Shown: positions 1-8,691, counted from the stretch's first letter. The stretch: 19,755 nucleotides of DNA from JBGUXS01 sp045118155 (GCA_045118155.1 JBGUXS010000005.1:1-19755), one strand, 5' to 3'. Notes: generated by a model not told the origin, from the letters alone. Program-made: numbers and translations.

Positions 1-19
1 ACAGGGGGAATCTACCCCT

Positions 20-1192
20 TTGGGCAAGTATGATAAGTTGTTAGCGTATCTGTTAACCGTTTATACGGGGGATGACTCTTGCACGATGAAATTTGAAGTG
101 CGTGATGCTAAGGACAGAGAAGGAACTTACAGAGACCGGGGGACTCTGTATGTAGAAACTGAAATGTTAGAGGGCTTGGGGGAAGATGCTCAGGCGATGA
201 CATTGGCGTACAGCCTCAAAAACGCTCTGTTGGGAATGCGTTGTTCAGAAGAAGGGAGTTTTAAAGAGGCACTTTCTTCTGCTAAACACTTTCGTGATGT
301 TTCTATTTTTAAGGAAGAACCACAACCTAGTATTTTCGGATTTTGTTCCCCTTTTGGTTCCGGTTTTTTAGAAGGTGATCCCGAAGGGTCTTTACATTTT
401 GCAACTATTTTATTACCGGCGGCGGGGTATTCTGTGGGTCAGGCGTTGGCCGATTATGATAACAAAGGTATCCCCATTGATATTGAAGTGATGAATTTGT
501 TGCGACAACAAGCCGACCTTTCTGAAGAAGAACGTTTAAAACGTGATGAAGTCTATTTCCGGATTTTAGAACGCAAACTGAATCATGATTATGGGGTTCG
601 GTTGTTGAATAATCATCCCACTTTTCAGAAAACGTGCCGGGTTTTAAGTTGGTATTTCGGTGAAGATGTGTGTGTTGTGGATGTTCCTCAAAGTCAAAAA
701 GATGCTTTTGATAATGCTTTTCAAAATGGGGGACAAAAAGGGTGTGGTCGTTTTTTCTCTCTGTCCTTAGAAATTTGTCAACCTGGTGGTGTAAAAGACG
801 GGGTTAACGGTATGACGGATGAACAAGTGGCCTTTGCCTTGATTCAAAGTGTGATTAGGGCAAAGATGGGTAAAAAACATATTACCTTGACGTCCCCGAA
901 AGGGATTTTAACGGAAGAAAATGAGGCCTTGGTTCATATTGCCCATAAATGTGGTTATTCGTTACCAGATATTTTGGTGGATTGCTTAAAAGGGGGCTTT
1001 TGTTCCCGCAAAAGTGCCATGCGTATCTTACAGGCCGTCATGATTTTGGACATTTCCGGTGACGCAGAATTTCGTAAGGCCACAAACTTGGCCTGCGTTT
1101 TGACCAAACAGAAAGTACCCCCACGTTCTGTCGGGGGACAAAGGACAGATGATCCAGCCGGTATAATCAGAAAAGAACACGGGCAGAAATAA
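20..1192 (+). CDS. Unrecognised protein, first of three tandem paralogues, two-module architecture (5' end uncertain)
   Basis: I do not recognise the family. The 390-residue reading starts at a TTG preceded by AGGGGGAA at a sensible distance, but the frame stays open to the window edge, so the true start may lie upstream. No signal peptide or membrane segment is seen. The protein looks internally duplicated. Module 1 has an N-terminal KYDKLLAYL helix, a strand near 41-50 (GTLYVETEML), a helix EDAQAMTLAYSLKNALLG (55-72) and GYSVGQAL (136-143). Module 2 has the helix FQKTCRVLSWYF (202-213), a strand near 243-252, a helix TDEQVAFALIQSVIR (266-280) and GYSLPDIL (312-319). It resembles the next gene in the linker (EVYFRILERKL, then PTFQKTC) and in the shared SPKGIL. 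The C-terminus (365-390) is polar and basic, probably disordered. The next gene follows after 13 bases, suggesting one operon. Confidence 0.75.
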   Translation: MGKYDKLLAYLLTVYTGDDSCTMKFEVRDAKDREGTYRDRGTLYVETEMLEGLGEDAQAMTLAYSLKNALLGMRCSEEGSFKEALSSAKHFRDVSIFKEEPQPSIFGFCSPFGSGFLEGDPEGSLHFATILLPAAGYSVGQALADYDNKGIPIDIEVMNLLRQQADLSEEERLKRDEVYFRILERKLNHDYGVRLLNNHPTFQKTCRVLSWYFGEDVCVVDVPQSQKDAFDNAFQNGGQKGCGRFFSLSLEICQPGGVKDGVNGMTDEQVAFALIQSVIRAKMGKKHITLTSPKGILTEENEALVHIAHKCGYSLPDILVDCLKGGFCSRKSAMRILQAVMILDISGDAEFRKATNLACVLTKQKVPPRSVGGQRTDDPAGIIRKEHGQK

Positions 1193-1205
1193 GAAAGGAA
1201 AAAAA

Positions 1206-2522
1206 ATGGCAGTTTCTTTAGAAAAATACGATGACTTATTTAAACGATTGATTCGGACAAATTCAGATGCCCGTGCGGTGGAACAAGAACTGGTCTTATG
1301 CACCTCTGATACTTATGAATCGGCAAAAACGTATGGTTTTAAGCCCGTTGTGGTGAATCCCGAACAATTAGAAGTGATGTCGGAAGATACTCGGGCTTTG
1401 GTGATCGCCTATGCGTTGGGGAAAACGATTTACGGGGAAGATTATTTTTGTCAACCGCTAGAAAAATTGTTGGATCCTAGGGATAAACAATTAGAAACAA
1501 CAGGGAATGATTCTGCCGCGCAGACGGAAAATAAACCGCTTGTGGACCCTCAAATGAAAGAGGCCTTGAAGACAATGATACATATGGTTATTGGTGCTGG
1601 ATACTCTTTCGGGGATGCTTTGGAAGGTTATAATACTTTAGGTTATAGATTGGATCCCTTGGTCGTCAGGGCGCTAGCTGAATATATGCTTCCGCCACCG
1701 CCTCGGCCTCGGCTTTTCCCGAAGAATAGGGGGCCTTATCGTTTCCCTGGTATCGCAACTGAACAAATCCCCGTTTTGGTTGGTGGCAAGGAAGACTTTC
1801 GTTATGCCATGGAAGGGATCCCTGAAGATTTCCAAGGGCAAGATACCGACAATCAGGAAGAATATGCTAAAATGATGAAGGTTTATTACTTAGCTTTGGA
1901 TCAAGAACTAGAAACTGAATTTCACGCCGTCCCGTTGGAAAAAGACCCCGATTTCAAAAAACTTTGTCAGGTTGTTGATAAAAAGTTTGAAGATGAAGGC
2001 GGGTATATGCGCTTGTATAAAATGCAAGATACGCAACTTGGCCCCTTTGAAAAATCGTCAAGGCAAAAGTTTTACAGGGGAATTTATCTGATGCTAGATA
2101 GTCCCGAAAGACAAAAACAATCGGTTGATGAACAGGCTTTTATGGTTTTAAAAAATATCTTTAGTGGGTCTATGTCCCCCAAAGGAATCTTGGTTGAATC
2201 ATCGTCTAAGATTTATGTTATCCCTTTGATGGGTAAGGATTTTAAAAAACAAGTTTTAACCGAAATCGTCACCACGTTTTTACAAGCATCTTATACATTA
2301 TCTAACTTTTTGGAAAAATCCGATAAACTGTCGGTGCAGGAAAAGTTGGATATTATTCAAATTGCTTTATCGCAAGAAAGAATTAAATTACCTAACGCCG
2401 AAGAAGTTCTATTATGTAAAATCGGGACCAGTTTGAAAGAACAAAAAAAACCCGAAGATCCTAAAAATCTAGGGGGACAATCTGGGGGCAGGGGTTCCAA
2501 GGGAAATCCCGGAAAACAATAA
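1206..2522 (+). CDS. Unrecognised protein, second of three tandem paralogues, two-module architecture
   Basis: Family not recognised; 438 residues. ATG is preceded by AAGAAAGGAAAA, a reasonable ribosome binding site. There is no signal peptide or membrane helix. Features matching the upstream gene are LEKYDDLFKRLI (5-16), SEDTRALVIAYALGKTIYG (59-77), AGYSFGDAL (131-139), KVYYLALDQEL (225-235), DPDFKKLCQVV (247-257), VDEQAFMVLKNIF (307-319), SPKGIL (324-329) and the degraded second copy SYTLSNFL (362-369). A strand GIYLMLDSP (292-300) precedes the 307-319 helix, echoing the strand-then-helix order of zinc peptidase folds but with no HExxH. The linker between modules carries a proline-rich stretch (PPPPRPR, 163-169). 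The tail (411-438) is Gly/Lys/Pro-rich and probably disordered. It sits 13 bases after the previous gene and 11 bases before the next. Confidence 0.85.
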   Translation: MAVSLEKYDDLFKRLIRTNSDARAVEQELVLCTSDTYESAKTYGFKPVVVNPEQLEVMSEDTRALVIAYALGKTIYGEDYFCQPLEKLLDPRDKQLETTGNDSAAQTENKPLVDPQMKEALKTMIHMVIGAGYSFGDALEGYNTLGYRLDPLVVRALAEYMLPPPPRPRLFPKNRGPYRFPGIATEQIPVLVGGKEDFRYAMEGIPEDFQGQDTDNQEEYAKMMKVYYLALDQELETEFHAVPLEKDPDFKKLCQVVDKKFEDEGGYMRLYKMQDTQLGPFEKSSRQKFYRGIYLMLDSPERQKQSVDEQAFMVLKNIFSGSMSPKGILVESSSKIYVIPLMGKDFKKQVLTEIVTTFLQASYTLSNFLEKSDKLSVQEKLDIIQIALSQERIKLPNAEEVLLCKIGTSLKEQKKPEDPKNLGGQSGGRGSKGNPGKQ

Positions 2523-2533
2523 AGGAGGATCTG

Positions 2534-3610
2534 ATGCAAGAAGAATTTAAACAGAATTTATGGCAACGGTATGGGGCATTTTTGGTTGAAGCTCTTAGTT
2601 TGGTAAAGATGTCCTCATTAGATTGTGATCGCTTAAAAGTGTATGATGTTAAAGAGGCTATAACCCCCCAGGAAAATGAGCTGTTTATTCGCCTGGATAC
2701 GGCGGCGATGGATGAAATGGAAACTTCTGGTAAAATCTATATGATTTTGCGGGGATTGTCTGAATTGCATCAGGACGAAGCTATGCAAGATTTGGAAGTT
2801 CCAGGTTCTGAAGAAGAAATGAAAATGGCCCAAAATAAAATGATTTATTTGGCCATGCGTCGGGGGGGGTATCCCATGAATCAGATCCTAGAAGATTTAG
2901 TAAAGTCTTCCAATCTGGTGGATGTTTTTCAGTACGTGTGTTTTTTGGCTACCAACCCCATTGTGCAACGTCAAGATGCTGCCATTGCTAGAAGATTTTT
3001 ACCCAAATTATCTTGGGTGTCTAAAGAAAGTTTGGCCGAAGAATTAGGGGGAAAGCAATTAAGGCGTAAATGGCTTTTTTCAAAGCTTTGTAAAGGACTT
3101 AATCAGGTTTTGAAAACGGATATTTTATTTTTAGATATGCCGGTACAAATCATTGAACAAATGGCACAGCAGGCAGCTAAAGAATCCCCAAATTCTCAAG
3201 CAGAACAGAATTTTTTCTTTAGTCATTATCAGGGGGCGGATGTGGTTTTCCTATCTTATTCTCAGTTGGCCGATCAATTTTATTCGGATGACCAAATAGG
3301 GTTGAATTTAGCCCGTCAGGTGGTAGCACATAAAAGTAAATTGCCCGAACAAGAACAAGTTAAAATGGTCTTAGCTGCGTTCCAAGGTAGCCCGTTATCG
3401 GCCTTAAAAGGGTTAGATGATATGGGGGATCAGGTATCTCTTCAAGATTTGAAATTATTCTTGGAAACGGTGTTAACAGAAGATCCCTTATACCGTAAGT
3501 CTGAAGAAAGGGAGCTTATAACTTTAAGCCGGCGATTTAACCGGCTATTTAAGGTAAAAAAAGCCGAACAACCACCGATCTCTAGACCAAACACTCGGGA
3601 AAATAACTAA
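2534..3610 (+). CDS. Unrecognised protein, third of three tandem paralogues, more diverged
   Basis: Family not recognised; 358 residues. A strong Shine-Dalgarno AAAGGAGG at 2521-2528 overlaps the stop of the upstream gene and sets this ATG. The relation to the two upstream genes is fainter but collinear: an N-terminal helix LWQRYGAFLVEAL (9-21), a strand ELFIRLD (49-55), a helix at 62-78, GGYPMNQIL (111-119), then FSKLCKGLNQVL (182-193) matching the FxKxCxV helix of the other two, a strand DVVFLSYSQL (236-245), and a helix DDQIGLNLARQVVAH (252-266) in the place of DEQVAFALIQSVIR. No HExxH motif, signal peptide or membrane span is seen. It is the last gene of the operon, ending two bases before a hairpin terminator. 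The function is unknown. Confidence 0.85.
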   Translation: MQEEFKQNLWQRYGAFLVEALSLVKMSSLDCDRLKVYDVKEAITPQENELFIRLDTAAMDEMETSGKIYMILRGLSELHQDEAMQDLEVPGSEEEMKMAQNKMIYLAMRRGGYPMNQILEDLVKSSNLVDVFQYVCFLATNPIVQRQDAAIARRFLPKLSWVSKESLAEELGGKQLRRKWLFSKLCKGLNQVLKTDILFLDMPVQIIEQMAQQAAKESPNSQAEQNFFFSHYQGADVVFLSYSQLADQFYSDDQIGLNLARQVVAHKSKLPEQEQVKMVLAAFQGSPLSALKGLDDMGDQVSLQDLKLFLETVLTEDPLYRKSEERELITLSRRFNRLFKVKKAEQPPISRPNTRENN

Positions 3611-3611
3611 A

Positions 3612-3639
3612 AAAAACGGCCTGAAATAGGGCCGTTTTT
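3612..3639 (+). terminator. Intrinsic terminator of the three-paralogue operon
   Basis: A perfect inverted repeat, AAAAACGGCC (3612-3621) and GGCCGTTTTT (3630-3639), encloses an 8-base loop and ends in a T run. It begins two bases after the stop of the third paralogue. Confidence 0.9.
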
Positions 3640-3660
3640 CCATGGCCCCTTGTTAACCCC

Positions 3661-3674
3661 TTGATATTTATCAA
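3661..3674. promoter_or_regulatory. Candidate FNR/FixK-type operator (anaerobox)
   Basis: The sequence TTGATATTTATCAA is an exact TTGAT-N4-ATCAA palindrome, the consensus bound by CRP/FNR-family regulators such as FNR, Anr, FnrL and FixK. It lies in the intergenic region upstream of the lysophospholipid remodelling gene, about 54 bases before the start expected from the promoter at 3686-3714, a range used for class I-like activation. The site is seen directly. That a regulator binds it, and which one, is inferred. Confidence 0.55.
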
Positions 3675-3685
3675 ACATAAAAAAG

Positions 3686-3714
3686 TTGCATTTCCCGTGA
3701 AAGTATGCTACAAA
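3686..3714 (+). promoter_or_regulatory. Possible sigma70 promoter for the aas-metG operon
   Basis: TTGCAT (3686-3691) is followed after 17 bases by TACAAA (3709-3714), a fair -35 and a weak -10. TATGCT (3704-3709) is an alternative -10, but it leaves only 12 bases of spacer from this -35. The weak core elements would suit a promoter that needs an activator at the FNR-like box just upstream. Confidence 0.4.
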
Positions 3715-3748
3715 AGACAAAATTTATTTAAGGAGAAAGAAGGTTCTT

Positions 3749-6700
3749 ATGTCTATTATTACCAATCGTTCTTTTTTGCCCTTATGGGTATCGCACTTTT
3801 TTTCAGCCATTAATAACAATTTCATCCGGATGGTATTTTTATTTTTTATCACCTATAAGATGGCGGAACCAGGGCTGGGCTTAATTGCGTTTGCGGTGTT
3901 GTTGTATGCGGTATGTTTTGGGGGAAGTTCCCTGTGGTTGGGACAAGTTGCGGATAAGTTCTCCCTTAAAAAATTCCTGTTTTTTACCCGTTTAGGGGAA
4001 TTGGCCTTGGTCCCTTTAGCTTGGGGATGTGTGGCATTGGATTCTAAATGGTTGGCGATATGTCTTATCCCGACGTTGGGGGGAATTGGGGCGGCGGCTA
4101 GAATTGCCGATTATGCTTTAATCCCACACCTTGTGGAAAAGGAAAAGTTGAACGAAGCCAATGCTTGGTTAAAAATGATGACGATGTTAGGGCTTGGGAT
4201 TGCAACCCTTTTTATGGTGGCGATTTTAAAAGTGTCAACACCATTCCCCGTGATTTTTAGTGTGGGTATTGTGTTATCTCTTGTGGCGTTCGGGGTTGTT
4301 CGCTTTTTGCCAGCTGTTACGGCAGATGATTCAGAATTAATCTTGGAAAAAAATCCTAAGAAAATTTGGGGCGATATGGCCGAACTTTTAAAGCATCAAT
4401 TTGACCTGGTGCGTTATTTATTGGGGATTGCTTGGTTCTGGTTGATTATGACAACGATGAGTTTGTTTGCCCCCGAATACGGGGACAGCTTTTTGCATGT
4501 CAGATGGTCGGTCATTATGTTCCTAACGGTAATTTTTGCGTTTGGGTACACGGTAGGGGCCTTGCTTTACAGTCGGTTCTTTAAACAAGAAAAAGCCGGG
4601 GCTTATTCGTGCTTGACCTGTTTGACCGTTGGGGGGTTGTTATTTGTATTGGCAGTGGCTAGCACGGCGTTATCGGGCTTAATGGTTCCCAAAGCGATGA
4701 CAATTTACCAATTTATGTTTGGAACGACCAGTTTCGTTTATTGGTGTATTTTGGTGGATATTTTTGTATTGGGGGCGGTGTGTGCCTGTTATGTCATTCC
4801 GTTTTATACCCTGTTGCAACTGAAATCCCCGGACGGCAAATTAGGCCGGGTTTTAGGGGTTGGTAACACGTTAAACGCTAGTCTAACCATTTTGGCTTTT
4901 ATTGGTATTTTGGGCTTAAAAGTTTTGTTCTTTAACTTGATTACGTTGTTTGTGATTTTATCGTTTTGTACAATGGGGATGGCGGTGTATATGTTGCACT
5001 TGCTCCCCACAGAGTTGCAAAAAAAGACATGGCGTTGGGTGTTAACGAAATTGTTTAAAGTAGAAATATCGGGCCTAGAAAATTTGCCAGCCGCGGGACA
5101 ACGGGCATTGATTATTCCTAATCACACATCGTATTTAGATATGTTGCTGATTTCCACTTTTGTGGATCAAAAGATTTTATTTGCGATGAATGAACAATGG
5201 CTTGAAAGTCGGGCAATTCGTATTTTGGCAAGCTTGATGGATGTGCGTCCTTTGGTATCTTCTAATCCTTTAACAATTAAGGATATGGTGGAAGAATTAA
5301 AACAAGACAAGCTTTGTATGGTCTTTACGCATGGGTTGGTGCAAGATGGGAATACCCGTCTTAAAATTTACGAAGGGGCGGCTATGATGGCGTATAAAGC
5401 AGATGCCCCGATTGTGCCAATCCAAATTAGTGGGGCTAGGCACACGTTCTTTTCAAGGGTGTTAAAGAAGAATGCTAATTTCCGATTGTTCCCGAAGATT
5501 ACCTTAAAAGTTTTACCACCTGTTAAATTAACGGTAGATGAAACGTTGCCGGTGCGTCAAAAACGGGAAAAGATTAGTTCTCAGGTCTATGACATTGTGA
5601 CGAATATGTCTTTTGATGCCTATGACAAAGACACCACAATTTTGGAAGCTACCATTCAATGTATGGAAGTAACGGGACGGTTTAAGCCCGTTTTGGAAGA
5701 TACATCGCGGAAAGTGGTGAACTTTTCGGCCTTCTTTTTAAAGACATTTGCTTTGGGACAGATTTTAAGAAGTCATGTTGAGGCGGATGAACGGGTAGGG
5801 GTATTGTTGCCGACATCTAATGCGTGTGCCTTAACGGTTTTGGCCTTGCATACACTGGGGAAAACCCCGGCCATGATTAACTTTTCATCGGGGCCGACGC
5901 AAGTGGTTTCAACCTGTAAAACGGTGGAATTGAAAAAAATTATCACGGCCCATAAAGTCATTAGCTTGGCTAAATTAGAACCCCTTATTGCTGTGCTAGA
6001 AGAAAATGGATTCCAGGTGTTGTATCTAGAGGATATGGCCAAGACCGCCCACTGGACCCACAAAGCGTTTGGGGTGTTGGGGGCTTTGTTCCCGCGATAT
6101 GCGTATAAAAAAGCGTGTGGTGGTAAGGCAAGTCCTAATGATACAGCGGCGATTTTATTTACTTCTGGTTCTGAAGGAATGCCCAAAGCCGTGTTTTTAA
6201 GTCATAAAAACATTATGTCTAACTGTGTGCAATTAATTCACCGCGTGGATTTAACGAAGGAAGATACAATTTTGTGTTGTTTGCCGATGTTCCATTCCTT
6301 TGGAATATTGGCAGGATGTTTTGCCCCTTTGATCTTGGGAATTAAAAGCGTGTTATATCCAACACCGCTTCATTACCGGATTATTCCTGAAATGTGTGCG
6401 GCGGTACGGGCAACGATTTTCTTTGCAACCGATACCTTCTTAATGGGGTATGCAAAATGTGCCAATCCGTACGATTTTAACTCGTTACGTTTGGTGGTTT
6501 GTGGGGCAGAACGCCTGAAAGATGAAACTCGGAAAATCTGGTTAGATAAGTTTGGGATCCGATTGCTTGAAGGTTATGGGGCCACGGAATGTGCCCCCGT
6601 TTTAGGGCTTAGTTCCTTGTTGCATCATAAAGTAGGATCTGTAGGTCGTGGGGTTCCAGGGATGACATATGAATTAAAGCCAGTGCCTGGAATTACCGAA

Positions 6701-7165
6701 GGACAAGAATTATGGGTTAAGGGACCAAATGTGATGCAAGGGTACATGCGTCATACAGCGCCAGGGGTCCTAGAACCCCCCGAAGATGGGTGGTATGATA
6801 CAGGGGATATTGTGTCCATGGATGAAGAAGGGTTTATCTTCATCAAGGGGCGTTCCAAACGTTTTGCCAAGATTGGGGGTGAAATGGTGTCTTTGACACA
6901 GGTTGAAGATGTGATTCATAAACGCTGGGCCGAAGCATCTATTGGGGCGGTCAATATTCCCGATGATAAAAAGGGCGAAAAAATCGTTCTCATTACCACC
7001 GAAAAAAGTATTGATAAGGATGGATTACTTGCGGCATTTAAGGCAGCCGGGGCGCCCGAAATTGGGATTCCATCCAAAATTATTTATACGGATAATCCCC
7101 CCTTATTGGGGACAGGTAAGTTTGACTATGTGAAGGCCAAAGAAATGGCTTTGGCGGATGAATAG
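3749..7165 (+). CDS. aas: Fused lysophospholipid transporter / PlsC acyltransferase / acyl-ACP synthetase
   Basis: This 1138-residue protein joins three activities that E. coli splits between LplT and Aas. Residues 1 to about 420 form a multi-spanning MFS transporter (LplT-like), expected to flip lysophospholipids inward across the inner membrane. About 430-620 is a PlsC-type acyltransferase with the catalytic NHTSYLD motif (H459, D464). About 630-1138 is an AMP-forming acyl-ACP synthetase with the P-loop TSGSEGMPK (805-813), YGATE (943-947), WYDTGD (1015-1020) and a KGRSKRFAKIGGE hinge. Together they would take up lysophosphatidylethanolamine and re-acylate it at the inner membrane. Such fusions are known in several proteobacteria. 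AGAAGG lies five bases before the ATG. The stop TAG overlaps the ribosome binding site of metG eight bases on, so the two are co-transcribed. An FNR-like box lies upstream. Confidence 0.93.
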   Translation: MSIITNRSFLPLWVSHFFSAINNNFIRMVFLFFITYKMAEPGLGLIAFAVLLYAVCFGGSSLWLGQVADKFSLKKFLFFTRLGELALVPLAWGCVALDSKWLAICLIPTLGGIGAAARIADYALIPHLVEKEKLNEANAWLKMMTMLGLGIATLFMVAILKVSTPFPVIFSVGIVLSLVAFGVVRFLPAVTADDSELILEKNPKKIWGDMAELLKHQFDLVRYLLGIAWFWLIMTTMSLFAPEYGDSFLHVRWSVIMFLTVIFAFGYTVGALLYSRFFKQEKAGAYSCLTCLTVGGLLFVLAVASTALSGLMVPKAMTIYQFMFGTTSFVYWCILVDIFVLGAVCACYVIPFYTLLQLKSPDGKLGRVLGVGNTLNASLTILAFIGILGLKVLFFNLITLFVILSFCTMGMAVYMLHLLPTELQKKTWRWVLTKLFKVEISGLENLPAAGQRALIIPNHTSYLDMLLISTFVDQKILFAMNEQWLESRAIRILASLMDVRPLVSSNPLTIKDMVEELKQDKLCMVFTHGLVQDGNTRLKIYEGAAMMAYKADAPIVPIQISGARHTFFSRVLKKNANFRLFPKITLKVLPPVKLTVDETLPVRQKREKISSQVYDIVTNMSFDAYDKDTTILEATIQCMEVTGRFKPVLEDTSRKVVNFSAFFLKTFALGQILRSHVEADERVGVLLPTSNACALTVLALHTLGKTPAMINFSSGPTQVVSTCKTVELKKIITAHKVISLAKLEPLIAVLEENGFQVLYLEDMAKTAHWTHKAFGVLGALFPRYAYKKACGGKASPNDTAAILFTSGSEGMPKAVFLSHKNIMSNCVQLIHRVDLTKEDTILCCLPMFHSFGILAGCFAPLILGIKSVLYPTPLHYRIIPEMCAAVRATIFFATDTFLMGYAKCANPYDFNSLRLVVCGAERLKDETRKIWLDKFGIRLLEGYGATECAPVLGLSSLLHHKVGSVGRGVPGMTYELKPVPGITEGQELWVKGPNVMQGYMRHTAPGVLEPPEDGWYDTGDIVSMDEEGFIFIKGRSKRFAKIGGEMVSLTQVEDVIHKRWAEASIGAVNIPDDKKGEKIVLITTEKSIDKDGLLAAFKAAGAPEIGIPSKIIYTDNPPLLGTGKFDYVKAKEMALADE

Positions 7166-7173
7166 GGGGCAAA

Positions 7174-8691
7174 ATGCACTATTACACGACACCGATTTAT
7201 TACATTAATGGCGCCCCACATATTGGGCACGCTTTTACCACGATTTTAGGGGATGCTCTAAAAAAACGGGATGAAATGAAGGGGGAACAAGTTTTATATT
7301 CCACGGGAACGGATGAACACGGCCAAAAGAATCAGCATTCTATTGAGGCTTTGGGGGTGTCGGCTCAGGAATTTTCAGATAAACAGAGTATGGCATTCCG
7401 GAAATTATTTGAGGATATGCACATTGACTTTGATGTGTTTTTTAGAACGACTTCCCCAGAACATAAACATGTGGTTCAAGGGATTTTACAGCGTTTTTTT
7501 GAAGAGGGAAAGATCATCAAAAAATCCTATTCAGGCCTGTATTGTGAAGGGTGTGAACAATTTAAAAAACCGTCAGATTTAACCCCCGAAGGATATTGCC
7601 CGGATCACCAAAAAAAGCCCAAAGAAATGACGGAAGAAAATTATTTCTTCCCCTTGGAACAAGATCGGCAATGGTTGATTGATTACATTAAAGTACACCC
7701 TGATTTTATTCAGCCCGCCCAGTATGCGAAAGAGGTTTTGGGAATGTTGTCAGAACCCCTGGATGACTTGTGTATTTCGCGGCCGAAATCTAGGGTGTGG
7801 CTAGGGATTGATGTGCCCTTTGATAAAGACTATGTCACGTATATTTGGTTTGATGCTCTGATTAATTATATCACGACCTTGAAATTTGGGGAAGATCCTA
7901 AGTTTTTAGATAAATGGCAAAACGCCGTGCATTTAATTGCCAAAGATATTTTAAAACCCCACTGTGTGTATTGGCCGATTATGTTGAAAGGTCTAGGGGT
8001 TCCCCCACCAAAGCATTGTTTTGTGCACGGGTATTGGCTTGGGGAAGGGGGCGTGAAAATGTCTAAATCCTTAGGCAATACAGTGGATCCGAACGAGGCC
8101 ATAGCCCTAGTTGGCACCGATGCATTGCGTTTTTATTTGATTGAAAATATGAGTGCCACGACCGATGCTCAAATCAGCTTGAATCTGATCAAACAAGGGT
8201 ATAGGGCGTTAGCAAACAACATTGGAAATTTGCATATGCGGGTGATTAAAATTACGGATAAGAATAAGGATAAAGCGCTGCCGTCTTTAAAGACATTGAC
8301 AGATGCCGATAAAGATTTGATAGAACGGCTTTCCAAAACATTCCAAGAATTATATGCCCCCGAAGGAACCCTAGAGGGGTTAAATACTTTGGCCAAAGCC
8401 CTGACGCAAGCAGGGGCAGATGTGAATGCTTATTTTGCCGAAAATGCACCATGGCAATTGGTTAAGCAAGAAGGGGCTTTGGATCGGTATGCGGCCGTTA
8501 CCTATACCACGTTAGAGGCTTTACGATTGATGGCTAAGGCAATGTATCCGATTATGCCAGATACCGCCCAAAAAATCTTAGTGTCATTGGGGATAGAGCC
8601 GGTTATGACGGCCGATTTTACGCCGTATGCGACGGATACTTTTGGGGCTTTGGTTGTTGGGCAACCCTTGTTTCCCCTTATAGAAGCCTAA
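7174..8691 (+). CDS. metG: Methionyl-tRNA synthetase
   Basis: Charges tRNA-Met in the cytoplasm; class I synthetase. The 505-residue protein has the HIGH motif (H16-I-G-H19) after TPIYYINGAP, the KMSKS loop (295-299) in GGVKMSKSLGN, and a single zinc knuckle in the connective insert (C124xxC127 and C142xxH145). It ends after the anticodon-binding helical domain and lacks the C-terminal Trbp111-like tRNA-binding domain of E. coli MetG, as do many shorter bacterial enzymes. The ATG follows GGGGGCAAA, with the upstream stop built into the ribosome binding site, so translation is probably coupled to the aas fusion. Its last 108 bases overlap the 3' end of the oppositely oriented phosphoglycerol transferase gene. 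Confidence 0.97.
   Translation: MHYYTTPIYYINGAPHIGHAFTTILGDALKKRDEMKGEQVLYSTGTDEHGQKNQHSIEALGVSAQEFSDKQSMAFRKLFEDMHIDFDVFFRTTSPEHKHVVQGILQRFFEEGKIIKKSYSGLYCEGCEQFKKPSDLTPEGYCPDHQKKPKEMTEENYFFPLEQDRQWLIDYIKVHPDFIQPAQYAKEVLGMLSEPLDDLCISRPKSRVWLGIDVPFDKDYVTYIWFDALINYITTLKFGEDPKFLDKWQNAVHLIAKDILKPHCVYWPIMLKGLGVPPPKHCFVHGYWLGEGGVKMSKSLGNTVDPNEAIALVGTDALRFYLIENMSATTDAQISLNLIKQGYRALANNIGNLHMRVIKITDKNKDKALPSLKTLTDADKDLIERLSKTFQELYAPEGTLEGLNTLAKALTQAGADVNAYFAENAPWQLVKQEGALDRYAAVTYTTLEALRLMAKAMYPIMPDTAQKILVSLGIEPVMTADFTPYATDTFGALVVGQPLFPLIEA

Noticed and set aside
1117..1139. C-run/G-run hairpin near the 3' end of the first paralogue
   Set aside because: It lies inside coding sequence, lacks a T tract, and the next gene follows after 13 bases, so it is not a credible terminator.
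1134..2490. GGQ in the tails of the first two proteins as a release-factor motif
   Set aside because: It lies in a disordered C-terminal tail with none of the release-factor domain around it.
5773..6186. 137-residue open frame on the - strand
   Set aside because: Antisense to the conserved acyl-ACP synthetase domain.
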